This document shows, piece by piece, positions 15,501 through 30,500 of a stretch of DNA of 64,000 bases; within the stretch, counting starts at the first letter, position 1; the number at the start of each line of letters is the position of its first letter. This DNA is from Owenia fusiformis (Eukaryota; Annelida; Polychaeta; Sabellida; Oweniidae). The DNA lies in NCBI GenBank assembly GCA_903813345.2, contig CAIIXF020000001.1:31301915-31365914 (forward strand), written 5' to 3'. Below the pieces are notes generated by a model. The model was not told the origin of the DNA, searched no databases, and saw nothing but the letters and a program-made list of their open reading frames with translations. A program made the translations under genes and the position numbers.

Positions 15501-18500
15501 AAGATAGTGTATACAAGCAGTTGATTAAGGTGTGAATGCACTGGAATAGTTCCTAACGATAATGAAGTGATCTTGAACAGTGTAAGTGTGTGATAACGCT
15601 AAGAGGCTGACCAATGAGTTTCCTTGAGCAACAAATTACCATCCCAGGTACAGTTTAACAAAACAATGCTTTCTGTTCATGGAAAGGAATTAAACACTTT
15701 GGTCATATTTGCATCTTAAATAACTTTTACAGCCATTTTAAGATCAGTTTACCTGTAATTGAGCTTATTTTTAATATTAAGGTAGGAATAGCAAGTGGAA
15801 TTGCTTCTTTAATCCAGATCATTCTTTTTTCAACCAGTTTTTCACAAATGAATTCAAGACAGATTCATGGCAAGAGCCTGATTTATATCTGGTATGTTCT
15901 AGGCAGTCACTGCCATAATTCATTTAAAAACTGTGGTTAGTGAAAGAAACAACTCCAAAGGGTACATTATTTCTGATATACAACAATACAGAGACCTGTT
16001 GACAGTTCCCTAATGTACCCATATGACAGGTTATTTAGTAATATTGGATGAAATTTGAACTGTCGTGTCATACAGTAAAAACATTCAACTGTTACTCCAT
16101 GAAAGCAATTCCATGAAAAAATAAAAGTTGCCAATTAAAATAAAAAATGATTGTTTTCATTTTAAGCCATCAATTCAACATTTGGCAAGGCCTGTTTTCT
16201 ATAAATGATTAGAGTTTCTCTGATGCGTGATATCCCACAGTCTTACTGCACTTTACTGTCCATATTGTTTCCAATATGTAATGAGGAATCTAATGCCTGA
16301 AGCCTGCCGGGAAATCAATCAGCTTACAATGTGATGAAATCCTATTGAGAAATCATTACTTTACTGTAGGGTTATCTAAAACGCCATTTATTAGATGAAC
16401 ATATTTATTTCATTTCATCGTCATTGTTTTTTTCCTCAGGTCTGCTTTTATAATATTTATCTATGGAATATGGATGGTGGTTTTTATTAGAGAACTATTA
16501 TGCAGTATTTGTTTATTTTCCTTATTATTGCTGTCATGATTTCACTATAAAATGATACTAATCGAGAAAAGTGGTTTTCATAGTGGTAAATCAATGATTT
16601 CTTAGCATTTATCTTGGACCAATTAGGAACTTAAATTAGCATGACTGAATGTAAACTGATCTCATGGTTATCAGCATCAGATATGACGCAATTATTTTCT
16701 GTTACACAAAGGACAAGTTGTGATGTTGCAATGTAGGAAAACATGAAATTATGAAAAGATTCTGTGAAGTACAAAACTTACTTAAACCATACTTCTTGTC
16801 AAATATGCAACCTAGCTATATTTTTTGGTTAAACCAGAACAGTTTAACTTTTGTGGGCCAAGACATTTAATTTATCTAATATTCCTTCAAAAATCATTGC
16901 TTAAAATTACAATAAACATGCAACTCGAGTCCCTACAAGTAATTTGTGTTGTCGTAAATATCATCAAATTCTGAAGCATTACTAAAAATAGCTAACAAGC
17001 ACTTCTACATGAGTTGAAAAATCAACTCTCATGATATCTAGTGCAATAACCCAGATGCGAGTAGAAATAATCTTGATTTACGTCATTAAAAATTCAAAAT
17101 TAAAATCAAAAGTAATATCATATTTGAAATCTACATGTAAAATTACATCTAGAAATGTGGTTTTAAAAAGTGTTTATCAACTTTGAAAATTTAATTTTCT
17201 TTGAAAATGTGACTTCTAGCTCGGGGAGATTCCCCATAGACCCCATGCTATAAAATCACAAAAAATGAAATAACTTTTCTTTTAGTGGACAGATGATATT
17301 TTGCTTTACTGGACATATTTTCATTAGTATAAGTATCAGACACATAAGGGTTATATGAAAATTGAGCCACTTAAATTGATAATATTCAAGTTTAAGGGAA
17401 CTTTCTTATATACCTGCCATGTTAATTGACCCGAATCAGCCACCTGGTTGTGAAACTGGTAACTACCTACTCGCATTTGGGTAATTGTATAAGACAATGT
17501 AAATTCATTTTTGAAATTCTGATCCCCTTACAGTACATGTACTTTACCATCTCTGGGGGAAACTTAAAGAGTACAGGGTGTCCCGACAGGAAACGGGATA
17601 TAAAGTATGGAGTACATATCGAATCAGACTTTTGTTCCGGAAAAGTGGCATTCTTTAACTTCTCAGCTTAGTAGTTTAGGAATTAAGGATGAACTTATTA
17701 TTATTCATTTTCCTAGAAAATACAGCTAACACTAATGGCCAATCAATTAGGATGATTTTCTATGGCTTGCTTGGATTTCACGTTACAATGTCAAGTTGTA
17801 CTTTTTAACTTTATAAAAGAATGATAAATCAATTGTTTATTGTCAGTTTCTATTTTGATGTTTACCTTTCATTATCATGAACATACTTGAACTAGGCGTA
17901 GAAACACAATATAACAGAGTAATGCTATCAAATAAAAACCAACGTAGGATACTTAGTATCATATTGTTCACTTTCACAAAATAGATTCAACATGACGACG
18001 TTTTTTGGTAGTAATGTTGAATGAATATATGAGTTGAGGTTTCAGTCTTTACATATTCAAAAGAAATAAAAACAACATCTATCCTTCATCAAACTCTTGG
18101 GAAAATGACAATTCTGTTTATGAAAATGTTTAATTAGACCAGGTAAGATGAGACTGTAACCCCTAGTTGCGACAACACCTATGAGCAGGGGAGAACTCTT
18201 TTCTACTCTAATCTTCACTGTTATTTACCCTGCGTGCAGAGTCTAGTTAAACTACAGTCTGCCTAGTAGAGACCATATTACAGTTTAGTAGCCCCGCCCC
18301 CACGACGGGTACCGGTGACAGTTTGGGTAATAATATAAATCACTTCTGACCTATGCGCTGACCTTTCTTCCACCATTCAGCGAGCCTGAACAAACATACG
18401 CCAAATGCGTTCTAATTAAATATGCGCATGTCATTGGTCAATTCCGGGCTCAACGATGACGTCAGAAGGAATGACCATATATAGAACGTCTGTCAAATTT

Positions 18501-21500
18501 GGCCGACGAACACTGATTGGCGCGTTGAGTTCACAGGTTTATTTTAGTTTGAAAGAGTGAAGACGAAGCTCTCTTTTAAGAAGTGAAGTCAAAAGAATGC
18601 AAAGGGTAACTGTTATTACTCACCACTTTAGAAGTCTGTGCTGCAATAGCATCTGCCATCTGAATCAAAGCTTGGAATGTATCTGAAACACACAGATGAT
18701 GATCATATTAGAACTACAATAAGGCACGCACATGCAATGGTTGTATCAAACATATCATAAAATTCAGGGTAATAAATACAGGCAGAAGCAGCATTTAAAA
18801 CCTCCATGTAGAAGTTGATCACCTAGATACATTCACCTTATGCGAATTGACACGATTTATAGGTGCACGCAGATTGAACATGTTTCACAGTATTCATTTC
18901 AATGATCTGTCACCATTACTCAGACAGTGACATCTTGTATCAAATAATGCCTCGACTAATGGAAATGAAATGAGAACAATAGATGAGGCTGGGTACAGTT
19001 AACCATCCAGTTTACATGACATCAAACTGGATTTTTTATCCTCCCTAGAACCCTGGATAATTATTCAAAAAGACATTGTCAGCCGAAAGGGGAATCTGAT
19101 TAAACAATGCAGTGATGTCAAAACCATGTGATTTCAATCATCATATAGGGCCTAGGGATTAATTTTCAAGGTTTGTAATTTGTAATAGGAAACTGAGTAA
19201 AGACAGAGTTATATACAAAGGTACGTATGAATGACTAGTGTGAACTATCTAGAAGTGCATTGTCACTTCTGATAATAGGCAACACCAAAACAGTACTTTC
19301 CAATCTAAAAAAGAGCGTTATCCTGTTTTTATTGCATCACATTGTCAGATATACTTTATGTACTGCATAACAAAAAGAACCCTCCCAGATGTATCCAAAT
19401 CAAGTAATAATGCACAAGTCATGAGTTTGTACCTACATTAACATAAATGTCATTGATGAAAAATACAATGTTTTCAGAGGTTGAATCACAGGGGAATGAT
19501 TTTGACAGATTAACATATACCACCACTCTTAGCTAAGATTAATAAAGATGATAATAATGCAACTAATAGCCACCAGGTAATGGTTCAAACACAATGGGGC
19601 ATTGTTTCTCTTATAGAGAATAATAATTCAGGATGAAACTACATGGGGAATTGAGAACCATTGAACACTAAAACCTTCTCGAATAATTTGACACATTTCA
19701 TATTGGACGAGATGAAACCTTTTAGCAAGCAGTCCCCTAAGTGCTGTAATGCTACATATGAAGGATCAAATCATGATTTACTGGGTGCATTATGTCTATT
19801 ATGAACATTGCACTACTTAACATACAATTAATTCTGGCCAAGCCTAGGATAATAACAACAATACATATGAAAGTACAAACATTGTACATACGGAAGTAAC
19901 ATTCATTATACAATCAAATAAATGTCTCAAGGCAGGAAATCAACACCTTGGCTGAATAATTCCAATTTTTATTACGTATGGTTTTCCAAGCTATAATGTA
20001 TTTCTAGAAGAACAAATGACATTAATGTCAAATGGACAGAACATCTAATAATGGCTGTGTGGCCAAGTGGAATCATATGCTCGGTTGAACTGACATAATT
20101 GGGAACTGATTTGATCGTCTTTTATGCAGTATCTTAATATTTTACATGCTATTCTACACACAGTAGACAAGACAATTTGTTAATATCAAATGAAAACTAC
20201 ATGCAAGTCCCAACAAATAAGATAAATCATGATTACATTATATGAAGAAGCAATTAACAATTAGATTCTCAATATCCACATACTAACCATTAACAGCAAT
20301 TAGTAGATAATGGAAGAATCAGTTATTCAATTGATCAACTAGAGCTAGTGCTAATGGCTTTATATAACATCAATCTATTGATTACGCTATGTGTTATATT
20401 AACCCCGGGAGTGTTAGCGCCACATTGATGTTCAAACTCTGATTAATAGAAACAAATAAAACACACAATGTACAAAGACTTGGGATTGCCTCTACCTGTT
20501 CTTAAATTAACGTGCTGTTGAGTTATTCAAGGCAATTTGCATGTCCAGTGTGAAATGTTTACTAAGTGGGGATGACGATGGCGTGATTGCAATAAGAACC
20601 TAGTGATAAATTATTATAAATATTGTAACAATACAGAGGCAATCTTGCTAATGGGCCTATTTAAAAACACCATTGTGGCCTGCCATATATTTGTTGACGA
20701 AATATCACCTAACATTTTCCACATCCAGGACTTAATGGATTAAATGTCCTTTAGTCATTCACAATTTGCTTGCGCAATACAATTATCTACATTTAGTAAT
20801 AACAGAAATTATTCTCAGAATCCAATATGTTATTCCATAGATAATAATCTAAATGATTATCTTAAAGGTTATGCATTTACAAGATTATTCTTAAGGTTAT
20901 GAAAACTAAAAAAAAATAATAAAACTAAATAACATGTACTTACTATTTTTTGTAAATGTAATTATTTTCTGACATTGTCCATAGCGAGAAAATATCTGAA
21001 AAAACATAAAGCAATGTTGATTTCATGGAAGTTACCAGAGGTATAGTAGTCACTTATAAGGACAACTAGGACTATAATATTACTGACAGATTGCATTTTA
21101 AAAACACTTCTATGTGAGTGGATATTAAACTCGTAAGTCCTCTAGTCTGTCATGCTGTACTTCTACTCCTCAAGTACTCTGTGATGATAGCATAATGTAC
21201 TTTTTACAACTAGTTTTATCTTAGATAAAATACCATTAATATGATAAATTACTAAATTAATTATTTTGACACTATACTTCAACTTAATTGTTTCAACAAG
21301 AAATAATTGTTCTAAACAAAAATATACAAACAGACAAATGTAGACATAAAAGAATGTATAAAGCTTAATGAGATGAGCAGTAATATAATACTGCTAGAGC
21401 AATTAAATTATATGTTTAGCATTATTTCATTTTGTCGAAGAATGAGGGAAGGTTTTTCATACTAAACATATTATTTATTTCCCCTAAGCAGGCAAATGTA

Positions 21501-24500
21501 AATATAGTAAATGACAGCAACAGCAGCAAGGCAAGACAGGGGCACTGTGGAGCTGTAAGAAACAGGAAGCAAGTATTCAGAGATTAACAGGTCATATCAT
21601 TGAAATGGCAACATACCTTCAACAATGGTTCACTAGTGGAAGAAGGTTATGTTGCGATTTAGAGATATGACAAGCATTTAATCAGGCCTTAGTAGAGAGA
21701 CCTGCACAAGGAGAGACTGTAGGAATTTGGACCATTGGTAATCACATTCTTGTCATTAGATCTGAACAGGGCAGGAGGTCTTGTTCAAGAAAAGAATGAT
21801 TCATAAATATAAAATACATGGCCAGCCAATAGTGAAGCACAGAGACTAGATAATCTAGGGCCTGCTATCATAACTCAATTTTTCAGAAGTTGTGTTCTAC
21901 TTCTATTCGGCCTTGTGACAATATTACAGAACATCTACATTGAATCTGTATTACATATGGTAAAACTACAATATTTTCCAAGGGGTCATTTAAAGACCGC
22001 CATTTCCCCATTCAGGTCTTAGTTACCAAAGAAATTAGTGTCAAGGACATTGAAATACAATGTACAAATTAACATACATGTACATAAAGGAAGTAAAATG
22101 AGGTATCTGGTCGGTATCTAAACTTCATATACCACTTGGCCTTAATAACATACAACGTAGCTTACAAACAGTAAACCTACAAACAGATTCAACTTTGGGA
22201 ATCTTTGAATATGAGGCCCCAGATGTTTAAAAGAGGCAAAGAGGCAAGCTATAGCCTCTAATAGTAAGTACAGTGTTCACATTCTGATACATCTAGCTGC
22301 TAGAGTTAACTGCAAACCAATCTATTAGCACTAACTCAATGAACTAATTGGGTTAAATCTGGACTGCAACTAAAGTCCAACCAATGTCATGCTTGGCAGG
22401 CTTCATTCACTTGATTATCAGTAACATACAGATGTGACGTTGTTACAAAATTACACTGGTGCAAATAAAACTGAATGAGATTCAGTGTTATATGTATGTA
22501 AGCTCAAAATACAATATTAGCAATAATTGCAAAACAGGGGGTTCATTACTGCATAAGTGCATTGCAAAAAGGGTGGATTATGAGTATATTACGAGAAAGA
22601 ATATATTAACATTATCAAAATGATGTTTTAAAGCTTTCTGACTCATAATATAAACATTTGTATGATTGTTAAGTTCTGCGTTTGACTTCTGCAATATTAA
22701 TCATTTGACTATCTTTGTGGTTCTATATGCGAGGAACTAAGGGAGTGGTTAAGTAATATTACAAAAATGATGGGCCAGCAAGAAATACAACATATTAGTC
22801 TTGACTCAGGTTAAGAGATTAAAAAGCAAAAACTGAGTGACTGAGTGATTAGATTAAAAGAAAAATAATCTAGAAAGATAGCAGTAGTATATAGTCATGC
22901 ATTTTAAATATAGCCATGCACGAAGACTCCATATATGATCACTGCACCATGTGGCATAGTGGTGTTTATGGGGGAAAGGTGCAATCTATATACGAGTAGG
23001 ACTAAAACAGATTTATATTGTTTGAAATAATAGAACACATCAGTATAGTCCACCAGTACATAAGATTTCACAGATATAAAAATGTTAGTCCATCTGAGTT
23101 AAAGGAACTACTACAACACTACGTTCAAGCAAACCAACAAGGTAGATCAGAATGTGAACACAAGGACATCCACAATCAACTGTGGCTGTTACCTGTTTTA
23201 ATACGTCTACTGTGACAGGGTATAACATATTTTCTATGATAACTCTCAGTACAGTCTTTGGCTGTTCCCCTGCCTGGCCCATTAGAGCCTCTGCTGCCTG
23301 AAGCGCTGCCTGGGCGGCTGCATTTTGCTGTAAACAAATGCAAGATTAGAGCTACTGGTATATGTTAGCAGACACGAGCTGGTAGATGTGTACAGGTTGG
23401 GGAGGGAGGGGAAAAGCTATTCCATAAATGTACTAACATGCAACATAGTGAAACATGTGTACATATGAACAGTATTGTTTTTATATCCATTATGACAGAC
23501 CACCATACAGATGCAACAATACTCTCTGTTCATGCAAAACAATGTTTCACCAAAATGGAAATTGCATGAACTGTTGAATTTCCAATAATACACTTAACCT
23601 AATCTAATTCTAATCATATTAACTCAGATGTCAACTCAACAGTTCTTCATAACCCTGTACACATGACCAGCTCGTGGAATGTCCATCTAGGACAGTTACC
23701 TGTTTCAAAACATCAACTGTGATAGGATAGAGCAGATTCTCCACAATTACCCTCAGAACTGTCCGTGGTTGATCCTCTCCTTGTACCAGCATCTGATTGG
23801 CTGCCTGTAGAGCAGCCTGGGCACCAGCGTTTTGCTACCATGACAACAACGAACATTAATATACATGAAATAATGATCAAATTGCAAAATATTTCTAATT
23901 AAAATACTAGATACTGTAATATGGAATACAGTTATGGCAAATATGTTCATTGTCTCACAACATCAAATATTAATACCTAATATCAGGGTGTTCTATAACA
24001 CGTTAACTAATGCATTAATATGCTGCAGTTTCATTTAGAATTCTGTTTAACATATGTTAACATCAGGAAAACTAGATTTAATCAAGTAATGATAAAGATC
24101 TGGGGGATAACCCCATATTAATCATATCACTTTGATAACAGTGGGGACATTTCCATTAAAACGTTCTAACATTTTCTGTCATTCCAAGAAATATTCTTTA
24201 TTTTTACTATACATTATTCTATTCAAACAGTATACATGTATATGATATTCAGGGGCTTCATTATACCATTAAGTAATTGAACATAAGTTTTGTGAGAGCT
24301 GGCAACTTCTCCTTGGCACAACCCAATTATATATTCTCTCTGGAGATTCCTAGAATCCATAGATCCTATCTAATCAAGTAAAAGCTGAGTAATCTCTTTC
24401 ATAACACACAAAAGCACCATTCATCCGCTTATTTCAACAGGAGAGGAGTATTATTTAATTATTTACACCCTGTGTTAAATTGTCATTTGAGCCTTCATGC

Positions 24501-27500
24501 GATATTTCAAACAAGCAATTCAAATGGCATTACAGCAGAAAATATTTGCAGTTAACTCTTAATCTCAGAGAAACAATGGCAAAAGACAGTTATCCAGTGA
24601 AATATCATTAAGCGTAATAAGGGAGTTTGTGTAACGCAGAAAATTGAGTCAAAATAAAATTGCAATAAATGTGAATCGCTGTTTTCGAATGAGTGAACAT
24701 CAGTGATTCCTTATTGATCACATCAGCCTGAGACGTTATGGCTACTTTGTCAAACATATATCACCAACCTTTCAAGATATTGTTCCAGATTTTACAGAAA
24801 ATCAATTTTTTGTCAAAAACTGGACCATCTATCTTAATATTGGGCCATAAAGGGTTCATGAATTTCAATCTGAATTGAAATATTTCATGTTCTGGTGATT
24901 AGACATGCGATACCAAGTTGCCTCCAGACATGGGTACTGGTCTTAAAAGAGAGAATTGTTGTCTAGAGGGACATTATATTCAATTACACACCCCAATGAC
25001 AAGAAATATCATGTTGCTCACTTAGCTCCAACAATGATTTACACGGATCACAGAGACATGTTGGAAATGACTTATAATATTTCATGGACAAGCAATTCCT
25101 TGGTAAAACAACCAAATAATTTCTGCATTACAAAATGCAATTAATTCCATTAGCAAAAAATCATTTCTGTAAATGAAAAATAAGAAACTCTGTATTCATG
25201 ATAGTTCTGTGTATTGTACTTACTTGGCTACCTGCCTCTGTTTTAAGCTCCTGATGTGTAGAGTATTGAACATAGACTGTCCTGCCCCGTATCGTTAGTG
25301 GTTTTGGGTTAAGTTGATTGTGAAAGTTCACCATAGATGTAGCTGCATTGATATCTGCCATTTCTAATAGTGCCTGAAAGCAGATAGGCAAAATACATTA
25401 AAACATGGTAGAATATATTAAAACAAAGTACTGCATGGTTTTAGCCAGTATTTTTGGATCCTTTGGATTTTTGGAATAAACACAGACGAAGAATGGCATT
25501 TTCACCTGTAATATGAAAACTATGATATAGACGGGGACTCAGATGGCAAAGCAAGTTAGATTAGTAACTGGACTCTTGCCTTTTGGTTTATTCCAAGACC
25601 TGAAGACAAAGATGAATCGAATCCACACAAATCCTACCACTTGCTTAACAGTCAATGTTCTCCTTATCATCTCTTTTACACTCTCAATATCTTGTGCTCT
25701 CCCTGACTTAGTTATCAAAATAATGGCTATTATTACCTGTTAATTTATGTAGCAAAACAGCAAACTAGAATTCTGTTTATTTTCCTATTGAACCACAACC
25801 AGGCTAGTTACCAGAGATAGGGTTGCTGATTGCTTTCACAAGATACACCCTGTGAAAGTTTGTACACAAGATACAGTCTAATAGTCCCCTATTGAACATT
25901 ACAAGAGAGCTTATATGGTTCTAGTCATAAAACAGTCAGATCTGGTTACAAATTTGATCACAAATCCAGTTCTGACTGTCATGTTTTAAGCCATATAGAC
26001 AGCTTAAAAGCTGTTGTAAATAATGGATTTATAGTAATATTCTACTATTATTGGTTGTTCCCTCTATAGTGTCAATGCATTGCATTACAATATCATCCTC
26101 TGAACATCTCATAAACTCTGAATATATATATCTTACTCTAAAGATCTATACTCTGAAGAATAGATCCAAGTACATTGAAAATATCATGAACTCTGAAGAT
26201 TAAGAACTCTCAAACAAACTCTAAGAGCAACAATATCTTATAGAGAAATGTTCAAGTAACCAAAAACATCTGTAGAGATAACCCTGCTCTCAGATATACC
26301 TAGGTAAATGTCACTAATACAATCTAAGTTGAGATGTTTAGTATAGTTTAACACTATGATACAGCTTTTTCACCTGTAGAGGTGGCCTCTCACAACAACA
26401 TGATAGAGCAAATTGCCATGTTGAAAACTGGAGTGAAGTTAATTGAGAAATCAGCTTGCTGCCAAACATGCTGTAATCAAACACCCAAACATTTGACATT
26501 CCTGCAATAAGAGTTAGGAGAGAGTCTATCAGTATCAAGCCATGTACTTATTAACCTGAAGCCTAATGACTTGGTTGCTATCTAAAATAGGTTAGCTTGG
26601 AAGATAGGAAAATTCAGTGCCAGATTTCAGAGACAAACACAAACATTTGTCTTGGTTTATCTGATCAATTCCACACTGTCTGGGTATGGGTGGCCAATTC
26701 TCAAAATCAGGGTTTTATACTAGAGATACTCTACAAAACACAAAATGTTGTTGGTGATATGAGAGGATTCATATATATGAAAAATATAGCAACTGATATA
26801 GCAACAAATCTGTGTGAGTGAGTATGATGTACCAAATCAATTAGATATGAACAGATCAATGGCCTTTCAGTCACAGATAAAGGGTCTACGATTCACAAAA
26901 CGATTCTTCTATGTGGAACCTATACCAGAACTCCAAATCCACTTCATGGAAAAGTACCCTATTCACAGATTATAATGAATCTGAAGCTGTTGAAAAAGAG
27001 TCATCGAAGTGAACAATGCTTGATTTCAAAAACAAGCTTCTCTTTGTGAGTCGGCTGTAACATTTAACAAATCAACATAAGAGAATGAAAGGTTTTAGAT
27101 GCAGTTCTATTGGCAAAGATTGGAGAATATTTGTAGAAGCACTGAATCAATACATTTATTTCGAGTTACATTAATGGAACCTGATCAGTTGACAGACAAT
27201 ATAATCTGTTTCCAGAAACTTCAATAATTTCATAGTAATCAGCATTGGCAATTTAGACCCTTTTCAATTATTCTTGTATTTATAAAGAATTTCCTATGCG
27301 GCCACTGCTGGCGTTTAAAAGGTTGTGTACACATTCCCAATGTTATTAATATTATTATTGACGATCATAACACATTTCTGAATCAATTACTTGTAATCTG
27401 AGAAGAATAACCCCTTAATATTGAATAAATATCATAGTTTATGGTAAAATTGACATTTTCGTAAAAACAACAAGTTCAAAGTTAAACTCACACCAAGAAA

Positions 27501-30500
27501 AATATTCCAACATTTATAAATATCAATTTTTTACAATACTATATATAATTTGTGTAGGACTTGGATGTAGAATGCTAAATAAGATATTTCCATGTTCCAA
27601 GGGCAGTAACAATACAACTATTGTCCTCTATAACAGTAACCATTGTCATTTCTGTAAACATGTGCTTTATTTAACCAAACAAAAGGTATTAGACATTAAT
27701 CTATGAAATGCTGTTCATCTTGAGGCAAGGATCAATATAGTGTAATAATCGCCTTTAAAAGTAAAATGAATCCCTCCAGACTGTATTGATATTGTATCAA
27801 GATGTGAAATTAAAGTGGCATTTTAAAGAGCATCCTAATTTACAAGCAGATTTACCCTATTTTGCACGTTTGCATTCAATATGAACTAAGTGCTGAATGA
27901 AGAATGTTATAAAAATACTGATGTTTAAAATCAAACACATATTTTAAGTGAATTAATACGATGCAAAACCAGCAAATTAAAGGATCAATGGGTTACATTT
28001 ATACAAAGTCTGAAAAATATCCTAAAGTTATCTAATCGTAAAATTTTAATGTTGATACTGGCACCAAAGATATTGGCAAGCTATTAGTTGATTAGAAACT
28101 ACAAATCATGCCAAAGTTGCAGGCCCAGAGGGCAATGTGAGGAGATGTGATGCACATTGTAATACACCAGTGGCCAAACTGACTATTATCTTCAATTGCA
28201 TTTATCCCCAAGATGTATATAACCCAAGGGTTATAACATGTTGGTCACGCTATATGTGTAGATATACACCCTTACATTCTCCTTGATGCTATTCACATAA
28301 GGAAATAAGTAAATTATACATTCAACTGATCAAATTTCAGAAGATTCCTACAGGGAAATATTTTAGAATGTCAGATATGTTTTTCAGTGATATGAAGCAA
28401 ACACAGGGGATGACATCACATGACAATTTCCCTATGGTTACTTGCCTAATTAGTGAAAGGGTTTATATTAATAGATCACAAACACACATCCAGTTGAGAA
28501 TGAGAAAATCAGAACAGGTAGGGTTAAAAATAGAAATATAATAGCATTGGAAATTGTTAATAATGAATGTAAATATTGTGAGCAAGTGCTTAATGAGAGG
28601 TGCATACAACTTTCTATTTCCATATTTCAATGCTACATTTCAATGTGTTGGTTCATTTCATTTGCTATCAATCTATACATGCCTGTGTTTAACACCCAAA
28701 TTGTAGATAATTCTTTCAAATTGGCACCTATTTGCTAAATTGCAACCTATTTGCCAAATTGCAGCCTTATTCACCAAAGTGTGAAGTATTGCACTCTCCA
28801 ATCGTGACAAAGGCATTCTATACTTGCCCATAATTGCAATAATTGTTTCAAAATCATCGACTTACACGAGAACATGTATCACCTGCCAATTAGCAAATTA
28901 AGAGTTACACATGTAATGATGGTAAGAGGAGACAGATAACTATGCTGTATAGAAACAGGCAAGTATATAATTGAAGCTTATCTTCCATAATGACATAGAT
29001 TACCAAGTCTGGGAGTGCAGTTATGGAACTTATTAGTCATCATATTGACACCATTAAAGCTATGAATAGCATTGATCTCTTTATATCTGTGTGCTATTCA
29101 TAAAATACAAGGTCTAACTAATGTATATTAGCTTTCAACCCAGTTTAGAGAATTTACATCAAGGCACATATTGCTATTAAAGCTAAGGCCAGGGCTAGTT
29201 GGGAGACAACCTCTACAGAAATATCAACTCCAGATTAAAACTTCTAATGTTGAATGATTTGTTATAATCTACTATACGTCCATTTTGAACCAAGTGTCTT
29301 TCCTTGGAAAGATCATTTATGACGATCATTTCCCATATATTCATAACTTTATAATAACAATAGCACAAAAGATGTTCAGCTTCAAGGTACTCACCTGATT
29401 TTTCTTTTTTGCAAGTACGAGGTTTGTCATTCTGCCGAACATTAAGCCCATTTGTACAATTTCCCCCTCTGTAGCATCCTGGGGTACCCCCCGGAAATGT
29501 AGCACCCTTGATGGGACACCATTCTGGTTCTTGTCTAGCTTTGCCTGCAAACACATAAAGGAAAGAACATTAAAACATGTGGTAGAGGTCACTGACTCCA
29601 AATGATACATTTAATGCTATATTATGATCAAAAGGTAGGTAAATCACTCCCACATATTGAAAATATTAAAGCTAGAAAGCACTGTTTAGCAAGAAAGAAG
29701 CATGGTCCAAAATCACTGGGGATGAACTGGAAACGAGGGAGGTTTTGCCTCGTATCAAAATGGCGGCGCGTGAAAAAATTTCATTCGGTAAGCTTTTTGT
29801 TTTTTACAATTTTCGTGCTTTTATCCTTCAAATTAAAACTTAATATTTGGAAAGTAAATAGTTCATAAGTTCCGGTTTTATAATATGATTACAAATTAGA
29901 AATCAATACTGGCATTACTGAGATATTTACATATCAATTCTCTCACTTAGGAAACGAGGCATGTTTCTCAAGGAAACGAGGCAGCTATATAGCATTCTTA
30001 AGAATGAAACGAGGCAACCATATTTAATTAAAAATGTTTTGTTTTTATTACAGAACGGGGCCTACAAAAAGAAGCGTCCCTGTTCAAATGCTATTTCTGT
30101 AACACAGGAAACGACAACGTTGCTGATATTGTATTCCATATGATGCAACAGCATGATGGCAATCTCTCTGTACGAAAACGAACGTTAAATGAGAAAACAG
30201 TTTCATTTGTATACACGTCTCATCATTTTGGCGTTGCCATTGAACGTGTAACATACAGACATTAAAGAATACAAACAGTAAAATCCAATGTACACCAATG
30301 AGACAATGTCAGTGTGCTCCTTGACTCTGCTATTTTTGTAATATAGGCGAGTCATTTAATTATTACCATGGTCATTCGTTTTTTATCGTATCTGGAATTA
30401 TATTCTATCAAATATATCCATCTCGAGCAACAACAATGCCCCATTTGCGTACGATTAGTAGGGAGGTTTAACGACACATGTTTTAAAGAGAAGTGTACGT

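Noticed and set aside
29602-29868. 88-codon frame over the left end of the 2.5-kb transposon, and its mirror at 32043-32228
   Set aside because: Both share a peptide only because they are the two inverted arms of the element; the frame crosses the insertion boundary.
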